The notes under the pieces were generated by a model. It saw only the letters and a list, made by a program, of their open reading frames with translations, did no database searches and was not told the DNA's origin. A DNA stretch of 64,000 nt from Streptomyces spectabilis (GTDB lineage Bacteria; Actinomycetota; Actinomycetes; Streptomycetales; Streptomycetaceae). The DNA is taken from positions 6,520,501 through 6,584,500 of the forward strand of contig NZ_CP023690.1 of the NCBI RefSeq assembly GCF_008704795.1. The letters are read 5' to 3'. This document shows, in pieces, positions 8,420 through 16,068 of this stretch. A program made the position numbers and the translations under genes. The stretch's first letter is position 1; every line of letters starts with the position of its first letter.

Positions 8420-8611
8420 TCAGCGGTGCAGCCGGGCCGGGAGGTCGTCCCACTGCGGGCCGAGGCGGTAGTGGGAGGTGTGCACGCAGTCCGGGCACAC
8501 GTACTGCGTGCACCAGCCGCCGCCCCGGCACCGCACCTCGCCCACGGGTATCGGGGCGGTGGTCCAGTGGCCGCAGACGCCGAGCACTCGGTCCGGGAGA
8601 GCAGTACGCAT
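8420..8611 (-). CDS. Small cysteine-rich protein, unrecognised
   Basis: A 63-residue protein with five cysteines (13, 28, 34, 39 and 42) and several histidines; the CxxC pair in YVCPDCVH together with earlier Cys/His residues suggests a zinc-ribbon-like metal site. The ATG at 8611 is preceded by GAGGAG about eleven bases upstream, and the coding frame has G/C-rich third positions like its neighbours, which supports a real gene. It lies between the sugar importer promoter region and dctA and reads in the same direction as both. I cannot assign a function. Confidence 0.6.
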   Translation of the reverse strand: MRTALPDRVLGVCGHWTTAPIPVGEVRCRGGGWCTQYVCPDCVHTSHYRLGPQWDDLPARLHR

Positions 8612-8640
8612 GAGGGTGGTCAGCTCCTCTGAAGTCGTAT

Positions 8641-8677
8641 CGCCGGCCCCCGGACCGCGGGGGTCCGAGGGCCGGCG
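8641..8677 (-). terminator. Hairpin terminator after dctA
   Basis: A nine-base-pair stem CGCCGGCCC (8641-8649) with GGGCCGGCG (8669-8677), extended inside by GGAC/GTCC, lies 32 bases beyond the dctA stop. There is no U-tract, as is usual for streptomycete terminators. Confidence 0.65.
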
Positions 8678-8708
8678 CGCATCACCTGGGGGGCACCGCC
8701 GCGAGGGC

Positions 8709-10148
8709 CTAGGCCTTCACCGGGGCCTTCTCCAGCGGCACCTGCTCGGGCACGGCCTCCGCCGCCGGAGGCGCCCCGTGTTCGTCGTCGACCAGCGTGC
8801 GCTCGTCGAAGGGCAGCTCGCCGTCGAGCACGAGGGCGACCCGCTCCCGGTCGACCTCCTTCGTCCACGTGCCGATGAGGAGCGTGGCCACCGCGTTGCC
8901 CGCGAAGTTGGTCAGCGCGCGGGCCTCGCTCATGAAGCGGTCGACGCCGATGATGAGGCCGACGCCGTCGACGAGCGCGGGCTTGTGGGACTGCAGGCCG
9001 CTGGCGAGGACCGCGATGCCGGAGCCGGAGACGCCCGCCGCGCCCTTGGAGGCGATCATCATGAAGAGGAGCAGGGAGATCTGCTCGCCCACGCCCAGCG
9101 GCTGGTCCATCGCGTCGGCGATGAAGAGCGAGGCCATGGTCAGGTAGATCATCGTGCCGTCGAGGTTGAAGGAGTACCCGGTCGGCACGGTGATGCCGAC
9201 GACGGGGCGGCTCACGCCCAGGTGCTCCATCTTCGCGATGAGCCGCGGCAGCGCGGACTCCGACGACGAGGTGGAGAGGATGAGCAGGAACTCCCGGCCC
9301 AGATACCTCAGCAGCTTGAAGAGGTTGACCCCGGTGACCAGGCGCAGCAGCGTGCCAAGCACGAGCAGGATGAAGAGCGCGCAGGTGACGTAGAAGCCGA
9401 TCATGATGGTGGCAAGGGCCTTGAGCGCGTCCGTGCCGGTCTCGCCGATGACGGCGGCCATCGCGCCGAACGCGCCGATGGGCGCGGCCCACATGATCAT
9501 GCCGAGGATGCGGAAGACCAGCTTCTGGATGTGCCCCACCCCGCGGAGGATCGGCTCGCCCGTGCGGCCCATGGCCTGGAGCGCGAAGCCGACGAGGAGT
9601 GCCACGAGCAGGGTCTGGAGGACCTCGCCCTGGGTGAAGGCGGAGACCATCGTCTTCGGGATGATGCCGAGCGCGAAGTCGACGAGGCCCTTGTCCGCCT
9701 CGTCGGCCGCGTCGTGGCCCGCGGCCTTGTCCGACGTGGTGAGGTCCATGCCGGAGCCGGGGTGCAGGATGTTGCCGACGACCAGGCCGATGGCCAGGGC
9801 CACCACCGACATCGCGACGAAGTAGGCGAGGGCGAGCCCGCCGACCTTGCCGACCTTCGCGGCCTGCCGGACCGAGCCCACGCCGAGCACGATCGTGCAG
9901 AAGATGATCGGCGAGATCATCATCTTGATCAGGTTCACGAAGCCGGTACCGAGGGGCTTGAGCTCCTTGGCGAAGTCCGGCGCGATGAAGCCGACCGCGA
10001 TGCCGATGAGCACGGCCCCGATGACGGCGATGTAGAGGTAGTGGGTGCGGTCCCGCTTCGCGGGGGGCGCGGGCGGGGTGTCCGGCCCCGCGGCGTACGG
10101 CCCCGCTCCGGTCCCGGCGGCGCCCGCCGCCGTTCTGTCATCTGCCAC
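8709..10148 (-). CDS. dctA: C4-dicarboxylate:cation symporter, DctA family
   Basis: Membrane symporter of the DAACS (dicarboxylate/amino acid:cation) family, expected to import succinate, fumarate and malate with protons or sodium. The 479-residue protein has an Ala/Pro-rich N-terminal tail, then the usual set of membrane segments; the serine-rich loop STSSSESALPRLI and the substrate-site helix with PTGYSFNLDGT are the diagnostic motifs. The GTG at 10148 has AAGGAGG immediately upstream. It is divergent from a DcuS/DcuR-like two-component system, the typical arrangement for dicarboxylate-induced transporters. Glutamate transport by a relative is an alternative. Confidence 0.9.
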   Translation of the reverse strand: MADDRTAAGAAGTGAGPYAAGPDTPPAPPAKRDRTHYLYIAVIGAVLIGIAVGFIAPDFAKELKPLGTGFVNLIKMMISPIIFCTIVLGVGSVRQAAKVGKVGGLALAYFVAMSVVALAIGLVVGNILHPGSGMDLTTSDKAAGHDAADEADKGLVDFALGIIPKTMVSAFTQGEVLQTLLVALLVGFALQAMGRTGEPILRGVGHIQKLVFRILGMIMWAAPIGAFGAMAAVIGETGTDALKALATIMIGFYVTCALFILLVLGTLLRLVTGVNLFKLLRYLGREFLLILSTSSSESALPRLIAKMEHLGVSRPVVGITVPTGYSFNLDGTMIYLTMASLFIADAMDQPLGVGEQISLLLFMMIASKGAAGVSGSGIAVLASGLQSHKPALVDGVGLIIGVDRFMSEARALTNFAGNAVATLLIGTWTKEVDRERVALVLDGELPFDERTLVDDEHGAPPAAEAVPEQVPLEKAPVKA

Positions 10149-10217
10149 GGTTGCCTCCTTGGGCGACTACGACCTCTGCGTCCTCGCGAGTCGTGCGGCT
10201 CACGTCCTGGCGATTCC

Positions 10218-10253
10218 GGGTGACTATCTCCCGGGGTGTGAGGGCGGTCACCC
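10218..10253. promoter_or_regulatory. Dyad in dctA / sensor kinase intergenic region
   Basis: GGGTGAC (10218-10224) and GTCACCC (10247-10253) are perfect 7-bp arms separated by 22 bases, in the 190-bp divergent region between dctA and the histidine kinase. This is a reasonable place for the DcuR-like regulator to bind. Only the symmetry is seen; binding is inferred. Confidence 0.35.
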
Positions 10254-10338
10254 TTGCGTTCATTGAGTTCGCGCGCCGGAGCGCTGGGAGCCGCCGGGGG
10301 CCGTCGCCGATGTTCCTTTAGGTCAGGCGCGTACGGCG

Positions 10339-12024
10339 ATGCAGACTTGCACCATGTCCCAGGCCTCCCGAGCGCCCCGCCGACCGCGGGCTCCGCGCGC
10401 CCCGCGCAGCCTCGCCGGTCAGCTCTTCGCCATGCAGGTGGTCCTGGTGGCGGTCGTGGTCGCGGGCTGCGCCCTGTTCACGTACCTCAGCGACCGGCAC
10501 CAGGCGGAGGAGGCGGCCCGCCGCCAGGCCACGGCGGCGGCGCGCGCGGTCGCGGACTCGCCGTCGGTGCGCGCGGCGATCCGCGGGGACGACCCGTCCC
10601 GCGCGCTCCAGCCGTACGCGTCCCGGGTGCAGCGGGACACCGGCGTCGCCTTCGTCACGATCATGGACAGGCGCGGCATCCGCTGGACCCACCCCGACCC
10701 GGCCCGCATCGGGCAGCGCTTCCTCGGCCACCGGGCGGAGGCGCTGCGCGGCCAGACGTTCACGGAGACGTACACGGGCACGCTCGGCCCCTCCGTGCGC
10801 GTGGTCACGCCCATCCACGACGGCGGCCGGATCGTCGGCCTGGTCAGCGCGGGCATCACCATCGACGAGATCACCGCGAAGGCGCGCGGCCAGCTCGTGG
10901 CGCTCCTCGGCGTCGCGGCGGCGGCCCTGGTGCTCGGCGCGGTCGGCACGTACGTCATCAACGCGCGCCTCCGCCGCAGCACCCACGGCATGAACGCGGC
11001 CGAGCTGAGCCGCATGCACGACTACCACGAGGCCGCGCTGCACGCCGTGCGCGAGGGCCTGCTCATGCTCGACGGACGGCGGCGCGTGGCCCTGATCAAC
11101 GACGCGGCCCGCGAGCTGCTCGGCGCGGACGAGGGCGTCGTCGGCGCGTACGTCACAGACCTCGGCCTGCCCGCGCCGCTGACCGGCGCGCTGCTCGACG
11201 CGGCGCCGCGCGTGGACGAGGTGCACCTGACGGCGGACCGGGTCCTCGTCGTGAACACCTCGCCGGTCTCCGGCGGCGACCGCAAGGGCACCGTGGTCAC
11301 CCTCCGCGACCACACCGAGCTCCAGGCCCTCACCGGCGAGCTGAACTCCGAGCGCGGCTTCACCCGCGCCCTGCGCTCCCAGGCCCACGAGGCCGCCAAC
11401 CGGCTGCACACCGTGGTGTCCCTGATCGAACTGGGCCGCGCCGACGAGGCGGTGGAGTTCGCCACGGCCGAGCTGGAGCTGGCCCAGGCCCTCACCGACC
11501 AGGTCGTCGCGGCCGTCAACGAACCGGTGCTCGCGGCCCTGCTCCTCGGCAAGGCGGCCCAGGCCAACGAGCGCGGCGTCGAGCTGGTCGTCTCGGACGA
11601 CACCAGCGTCGACGACGGCGAGCTGCCGAGCGCGCTCGCGTCGCGCGACCTCGTCACCATCCTCGGCAACCTCATCGACAACGCCGTCGACGCGGCCCAG
11701 GGCTCCCCGTCCGCCCACGTCACCGTGGCCGTCCTCGCCCGCCCCGACTCCCTGCTGCTGCGCGTCACGGACACCGGGCCCGGCGTCCCCGAGGTCCACC
11801 GCGAGGCCATCTTCACCCGGGGCTGGTCCACCAAGTCGCCCGACGGCCGCGGCCTCGGCCTCTCCCTGGCCCACCAGGCGGCCGTGCGCAACGGCGGGAC
11901 ACTGACCGTGGCCGAACCCCCGGCGGGCGGCGCGGAGTTCACCGCCACGCTGCCGCTCACGCCCCCGCCCGCCACCACCGCGCCCCGCGCAGCCGCCGGG
12001 CACCGAGAAGGGGCCCAGAGATGA
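10339..12024 (+). CDS. Sensor histidine kinase, DcuS/CitA family
   Basis: Membrane sensor expected to detect extracellular di- or tricarboxylates and phosphorylate the response regulator encoded next. Of 561 residues, about 29-50 form the first membrane segment, 50-190 an extracytoplasmic PDC/Cache sensor (IMDRRGIRWTHPDPARIGQRF is the conserved DcuS/CitA-type stretch), about 192-213 the second segment, then a PAS domain. The phosphoacceptor is His350 in SQAHEAANRLH, followed by an N box (NLIDNAVDAA), DTGPGV and GRGLGLSL of the ATPase domain. ATG at 10339 or 10354 could be the start; neither has a strong ribosome site. The stop overlaps the regulator start (ATGA). Confidence 0.92.
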   Translation: MQTCTMSQASRAPRRPRAPRAPRSLAGQLFAMQVVLVAVVVAGCALFTYLSDRHQAEEAARRQATAAARAVADSPSVRAAIRGDDPSRALQPYASRVQRDTGVAFVTIMDRRGIRWTHPDPARIGQRFLGHRAEALRGQTFTETYTGTLGPSVRVVTPIHDGGRIVGLVSAGITIDEITAKARGQLVALLGVAAAALVLGAVGTYVINARLRRSTHGMNAAELSRMHDYHEAALHAVREGLLMLDGRRRVALINDAARELLGADEGVVGAYVTDLGLPAPLTGALLDAAPRVDEVHLTADRVLVVNTSPVSGGDRKGTVVTLRDHTELQALTGELNSERGFTRALRSQAHEAANRLHTVVSLIELGRADEAVEFATAELELAQALTDQVVAAVNEPVLAALLLGKAAQANERGVELVVSDDTSVDDGELPSALASRDLVTILGNLIDNAVDAAQGSPSAHVTVAVLARPDSLLLRVTDTGPGVPEVHREAIFTRGWSTKSPDGRGLGLSLAHQAAVRNGGTLTVAEPPAGGAEFTATLPLTPPPATTAPRAAAGHREGAQR

Positions 12025-12710
12025 CCGCGCCAGAGCCGATCCGCGTCCTCGTCGTCGAGGACGACCCCGTCGCGGCGGACGCCCACGTCCTGTACGTCAA
12101 CCGGGTGCCCGGCTTCGAGGCGACCGCGACCGCCCACACCGCGGCGGAGGCGCGCCGCGCGCTCGACCGCGGGCCCGTCGACCTGATCCTCCTGGACCTG
12201 AACCTCCCCGACGGCCACGGTCTCGCCCTGGCCCGCAGTCTGCGCGCCGCCGGGCACAAGGCGGACGTCATCGCGGTCACCTCCGCCCGCGACCTGACCG
12301 TCGTCCGCGAAGGCGTCTCCCTCGGCGTCATCCAGTACGTCCTGAAGCCGTTCACCTTCGCCACGCTCCGCGACCGGCTCACGCGCTACGCCGAGTTCCG
12401 CAGCGCGGCGGGCGAGGCGACCGGGCAGGACGAGGTGGACCGCGCCCTCGCGACCCTGCGCGCCCCGGCGCCCGCCACCCTGCCCAAGGGCCTCAGCGGC
12501 CCCACCCTCGAACGGGTCACCCGCACCCTCAGGGACGCCCCGCCCGACGGCCTCACCGCCGCGGCCGCCGCCGACCTCACGGGCCTCTCCCGGATCACGG
12601 CCCGCCGCTATCTGGAACACCTGGTCGACACGGGCCGGGCGGCCCGCAGCCCCCAGTACGGCCAGGTGGGCCGCCCGGAACTGGTCTACCGCTGGCTGCC
12701 GCCGTCCTGA
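12021..12710 (+). CDS. Response regulator, DcuR/CitB family
   Basis: A 229-residue cytosolic regulator. The receiver domain has the acidic pair D14-D15, phosphoacceptor Asp59 in LILLDLNLPDGHG, a conserved Ser/Thr in VTSARD and Lys in YVLKPF. The C-terminal part (from about 170) is the winged HTH seen in CitB/DcuR regulators, with GLSRITARRYLEHLV as likely recognition helix. It is coupled to the sensor kinase by an ATGA overlap and probably activates the divergent dctA. Its 3' end overlaps the convergent DUF397 gene by 25 bases. Confidence 0.92.
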   Translation: MTAPEPIRVLVVEDDPVAADAHVLYVNRVPGFEATATAHTAAEARRALDRGPVDLILLDLNLPDGHGLALARSLRAAGHKADVIAVTSARDLTVVREGVSLGVIQYVLKPFTFATLRDRLTRYAEFRSAAGEATGQDEVDRALATLRAPAPATLPKGLSGPTLERVTRTLRDAPPDGLTAAAAADLTGLSRITARRYLEHLVDTGRAARSPQYGQVGRPELVYRWLPPS

Positions 12711-12907
12711 GCGACCCCGGCCAGAAAGGCCCTCCAGGCGGGAAGCCCGAGGAGCAGGGCGGGGCCTTCGGGGTTCTTGGAGTCGCGTATGCCGACGGCG
12801 CCGCTGCCGCTGGGCTGGGGGGTGAGGTCGGCGACCTCTATGCAGTTGTTGCCGGTGCCGCCGCTGTACGACGACTTGAACCAGGTGCTCCTGTGGTGCG
12901 TGGTCAT
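12686..12907 (-). CDS. DUF397 protein
   Basis: A 73-residue protein of the DUF397 family, common in streptomycetes next to XRE regulators. The signature WFKSSYSGGTGNNCIEVA followed by VGIRDSKNPEGPALL is complete. It starts four bases after the stop of the XRE gene, so both are one transcript. In other streptomycetes such pairs behave like regulator/antagonist modules affecting development or antibiotic production; whether this one does is inference. Confidence 0.9.
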   Translation of the reverse strand: MTTHHRSTWFKSSYSGGTGNNCIEVADLTPQPSGSGAVGIRDSKNPEGPALLLGLPAWRAFLAGVAQDGGSQR

Positions 12908-12911
12908 CGGC

Positions 12912-13793
12912 CTACAGCTCTCTGTCTAGTTGGTGCACGAAGTGGGCGGTGTCCTCCGGCGGCAAGGCCGAGGCAACCATGGCGTCGAACCGACGGGTGA
13001 AGCGATCCACCTCGCGCGGCTTGTCCGAGGTGGAGACGGCGCCCCACGCGTTGTCGATCTGTACTCGGGGAGGCAGCTGTTCGCCGAGGTGAAGGAGTGC
13101 GAAGTCGCTCGCGGATCGATAGCCCGTTCGGAACGGCAGCACTTGAATCGTGACATGGCTCCAAGCCGCGAGCTCAGCGATTTTCGCGTACTGCTCGCTC
13201 ATGACGTCGGTGCCTCCGACCGGGTAGCGCAGGGCGGCTTCGCCGAGGATGACGTGGAGCCGTACGGGGTTCTCTCGCGTAAGGATCTCCTGACGCTTCA
13301 TCCGCAACGCCACACTGCTTCGGATGAGTTCGGAGGTGGTCTCCTCGATAGGCTTCTCCACCTCGTGAATGGCCCGTGCGTAGTCTTCCGTCTGCAAGAG
13401 GCCGTAGACGAGCGTGGGATGGTACGCCTTCATGCTGCGGGCCTCGGGTTCCAGGCCGACAAAGCCAGGCATTCCGGCGGGCATGAGCCCGCGGTACTGG
13501 GTCAGCCAATCCTGGCGGGACGACTCGCGGTTGAGGCTGATCAGCGCCTCGATGACGTCCTCGTCGGTGACCCCGTACTTGCCGAGGAGCTTGCGCAGGT
13601 CGCCCACATTGCGGAAGTTCAGATCGCCGTTCTCGATGCGTTGCAGGGATGCCTCGGAGATGCGCAGCCCCTGGGCCGCTTGCCGTCGGGTGAAGCCACC
13701 CCCTCGGTCTCCGAGCCCACAGTTCTCGCGCAACTGCCTCAGTTGAAGTCCGAGTTCCAGCCGCTGAACGGTGCGCCCGCGCTTCGCTGCCAT
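12912..13793 (-). CDS. XRE-family regulator with DUF5753 domain
   Basis: A 293-residue DNA-binding protein. Residues about 12-75 hold the XRE helix-turn-helix (FTRRQAAQGLRISEASLQRIENG), and the remainder is the DUF5753 effector domain, recognisable by GLEPEARSMKAYHPTLVYGLLQTEDYARA and the later ILGEAALRYPVGG. ATG at 13793 is preferred over the GTG two codons earlier. It forms an operon with the DUF397 gene downstream and is divergent from the RsbW-like ATPase gene. Partner and target unknown. Confidence 0.9.
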   Translation of the reverse strand: MAAKRGRTVQRLELGLQLRQLRENCGLGDRGGGFTRRQAAQGLRISEASLQRIENGDLNFRNVGDLRKLLGKYGVTDEDVIEALISLNRESSRQDWLTQYRGLMPAGMPGFVGLEPEARSMKAYHPTLVYGLLQTEDYARAIHEVEKPIEETTSELIRSSVALRMKRQEILTRENPVRLHVILGEAALRYPVGGTDVMSEQYAKIAELAAWSHVTIQVLPFRTGYRSASDFALLHLGEQLPPRVQIDNAWGAVSTSDKPREVDRFTRRFDAMVASALPPEDTAHFVHQLDREL

Positions 13794-13970
13794 GTGCACC
13801 ACCTGTGTGCTGTCGTACGTGTGACTTGGCTTTGCGTGCCGAGTGTGGCAGCGCATACGCGCAGCGCGCAGCCGCTTGTGCAGAACTGGGCATAGTCCAA
13901 TTCGCAGCCTGCTGATTAATCAGTCGGCTTTCGATTGAAGTCGAACGCGCAAGGCGGGGAGCGTGGACCC

Positions 13971-14405
13971 ATGACGAACCCCACGGCACCCCCACCCTCG
14001 GTCCGGCTCGTGCGGGCCTGGGCCACCTCCTACCCCATGACCCCCGCGGCCGCGGGCCTCGCCCGGCAGGGCGCGCGGGGGCGGCTCGCGGCGTGGCGGT
14101 GGGGCGGGGACGTCGACGACGCCGTGCTCGTCGTGTCCGAGCTGGTCGCCAACGCTGCCCGGCACGGGCGCGTCGCGGGGCACTGCCTGTGGCTGCGGCT
14201 CGCCGTGGCGGAGGGCGGATGCCTGGTCGTCGACGTGTCGGACCCGGTGGGGGAGTTCCCGGGCTTCGGGGCGGGAGCCCCGGCGGTCACGGGGGAGGGC
14301 GGCCGGGGCCTGCTCGTCGTACGCGAACTGGCCCAGGACGTGGGCTGGTTCCCGCGCCAGGGCCAGGGAAAGACGGTCCGCGCACTGCTGCCCGGGACGG
14401 GTTGA
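13971..14405 (+). CDS. RsbW-like ATP-binding protein (HATPase_c)
   Basis: A 144-residue stand-alone GHKL ATPase of the anti-sigma-factor/serine kinase type. The N box VSELVANAARHG (residues about 46-57), the G1 box DVSDPVG and the G2 box GGRGLLVVRELA are all present; no other domain is attached. Such proteins are very numerous in streptomycetes and usually act on anti-sigma antagonists or sigma factors, none of which is encoded here. ATG at 13971 follows GGGGAGCG. The gene ends only eight bases before the stop of the convergent XRE-TPR regulator. Confidence 0.85.
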   Translation: MTNPTAPPPSVRLVRAWATSYPMTPAAAGLARQGARGRLAAWRWGGDVDDAVLVVSELVANAARHGRVAGHCLWLRLAVAEGGCLVVDVSDPVGEFPGFGAGAPAVTGEGGRGLLVVRELAQDVGWFPRQGQGKTVRALLPGTG

Positions 14406-14412
14406 GCACGGA

Positions 14413-15804
14413 TCAGGCGGTGACGCCGAGCTCCCTGCGGGTCCGCTGGGCGAACTCGCGCACGGCCGGCTCGCGGCGCCAGGGGGTGAGGGCGGTGTTG
14501 AACTCGCGGACGTAGTCCTTGGCCCTGCTGGACTGGACGCGGGCGAGGATGTCGACGGACCGGTGACCGAGCCGGAGGCCGTGGTCAAGGTCGCGGGCTT
14601 GGAGGTGGGCGGTTCCGACGATGGCGAGCCGCATGCCGACGGAGCGGGTGAACACCCCCGGCTGCATCGCGGCGGCCCGCTGGTTCCAGGCCAGGGCCGC
14701 TTTGGGGTTGTTCAGGTCGCGGAAGACCTCGGAGGCGTCCGCGGACAACCGCGCGTGGTGGTAGAAGTCGATCCATCCGGGCTCGTCGCCGCTGTCCTGA
14801 CGCGCTCGGTCGAGGAGGTCCTCGGAGGAGGCCAGGGCTCGGGAGGCGGCCCGCGCGTCGTTCTCGCGGGCGTGCGCACGGGCTTCGATGAGCTTGGTGA
14901 ACGCCAGCACTCTGGGGGCGGCCCGGTCCCTGGCCCGGCTGAAGGCGCCCTGGGCCATGTCGATGGCTTCGGAGGTGAAGCCGCGCATGAGCGCCTGCAG
15001 GGCCATGGTGGTGAGCACGTAGCAGCCCAGCTGTACGTCACCGCCCGCGCGGGCGAGGCTGAGGGCCTGGATGAAGTGCCGCTGGGCTTCGCTGTGTTCG
15101 CCGATGTCGAAGGCGGTCCACCCGGCCAGGCGGGACAGTTCGGCGGTCACGGAGAACAGTTCACGGCCGACCTCGTCGCTGAAGTCGCCTTGCAGCAGCG
15201 GGCCCGCGCGGTGGTCGAGGCAGGCGGTGACCGAGCTGGCCTTCCAGTTCCCGCCGCCGTAGCGGGAGTCCCAGCGGCGGGCGTCGTCGGCGGCTTCCCG
15301 CAGCTCGTCCAGGTCGGCCCGGCCGACCCGGTGGCTCCCGCGGCGCTCGGCACTGTCGTCGGCGGGGGTGATGAGCCAGCGGGTGACGGGGGTGGCGAAG
15401 GCGGAGGCGGCGAAGCCGGATCCGGCCATGAAGTCGCGGCGGTTCACGGATCTCCAGAACGTGGTGGCGGCGCGCACGGCGCCGGCGGGGTCCCTGGGGA
15501 AATCCAACCCCACATCCGCGTCGATCGCCGTCGGCTCGCCCATGCCGATGTCCGCCAGGGTGACGGGCCGTCCCAGCCTCTCCGCGATGGCCTGCGCCAG
15601 CAGGCGGGGGACCGGCCATTTCGGGGTCATGCCGCGACGGCACCAGTTCGCCACGGACGTGTGTGAGTAGTCGCTCGCCATCCCGGCGGCGTGGGCGAGC
15701 TGGTTGATGCGCAGAGCCAGGGACTTGTGGCTCGCGCCGGAGGCCTCGATGAGCCGGGCCAGGTCCATGTTGGGCGGACGGGCCCGGCGGACGGTCGATG
15801 CCAC
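14413..15804 (-). CDS. XRE-type regulator with TPR-like C-terminal region
   Basis: A 463-residue cytosolic regulator. The N-terminus (about residues 13-60, LIEASGASHKSLALRINQLAHAA then TSVANWCRRGMTPK) is a helix-turn-helix; residues about 190-450 are helical and tetratricopeptide-like (TAFDIGEHSEAQRHFIQALS). Between them, around residue 122, the sequence NRRDFMAGSGFAASAFATP resembles a Tat signal, but its internal position makes export unlikely. I chose GTG at 15804, preceded by GGTGAGG; ATG at 15768 lacks a ribosome site. It is divergent from the amidotransferase cassette and is its most likely regulator. Confidence 0.85.
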   Translation of the reverse strand: MASTVRRARPPNMDLARLIEASGASHKSLALRINQLAHAAGMASDYSHTSVANWCRRGMTPKWPVPRLLAQAIAERLGRPVTLADIGMGEPTAIDADVGLDFPRDPAGAVRAATTFWRSVNRRDFMAGSGFAASAFATPVTRWLITPADDSAERRGSHRVGRADLDELREAADDARRWDSRYGGGNWKASSVTACLDHRAGPLLQGDFSDEVGRELFSVTAELSRLAGWTAFDIGEHSEAQRHFIQALSLARAGGDVQLGCYVLTTMALQALMRGFTSEAIDMAQGAFSRARDRAAPRVLAFTKLIEARAHARENDARAASRALASSEDLLDRARQDSGDEPGWIDFYHHARLSADASEVFRDLNNPKAALAWNQRAAAMQPGVFTRSVGMRLAIVGTAHLQARDLDHGLRLGHRSVDILARVQSSRAKDYVREFNTALTPWRREPAVREFAQRTRRELGVTA

Positions 15805-15933
15805 GACCTCACCCCTTGCCGGTTTCCGGGAAGGCGCCGACTCGCACAGGCGGCGTGCACGAAGAGCCGTACGCACTCCACACGTTGGGTCATCGAGGGT
15901 ATTGCCTGATGGGCCCATGAGGACCGCTTCGCG

Positions 15934-15985
15934 AGTTGTGAGCCCCCCTTGCGAGCCTCCCTCCGTTCGCTGCGGGCAGTTGTGA
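15934..15985. promoter_or_regulatory. Direct repeats in the regulator/amidotransferase intergenic region
   Basis: AGTTGTGA occurs at 15934-15941 and again at 15978-15985, 44 bases apart, about four helical turns. They lie in the 264-bp divergent region between the XRE-TPR regulator and the asparagine-synthetase-like gene. They are candidates for regulator binding; no clear -10/-35 pair was identified. Confidence 0.35.
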
Positions 15986-16068
15986 TGAGGGTCCGGGCCG
16001 CCGCCGGACGGATCACTCTTCGGTGGCGGCCGCCACGGCACCACCACGCCACCGGGAGTGACCCAGAC

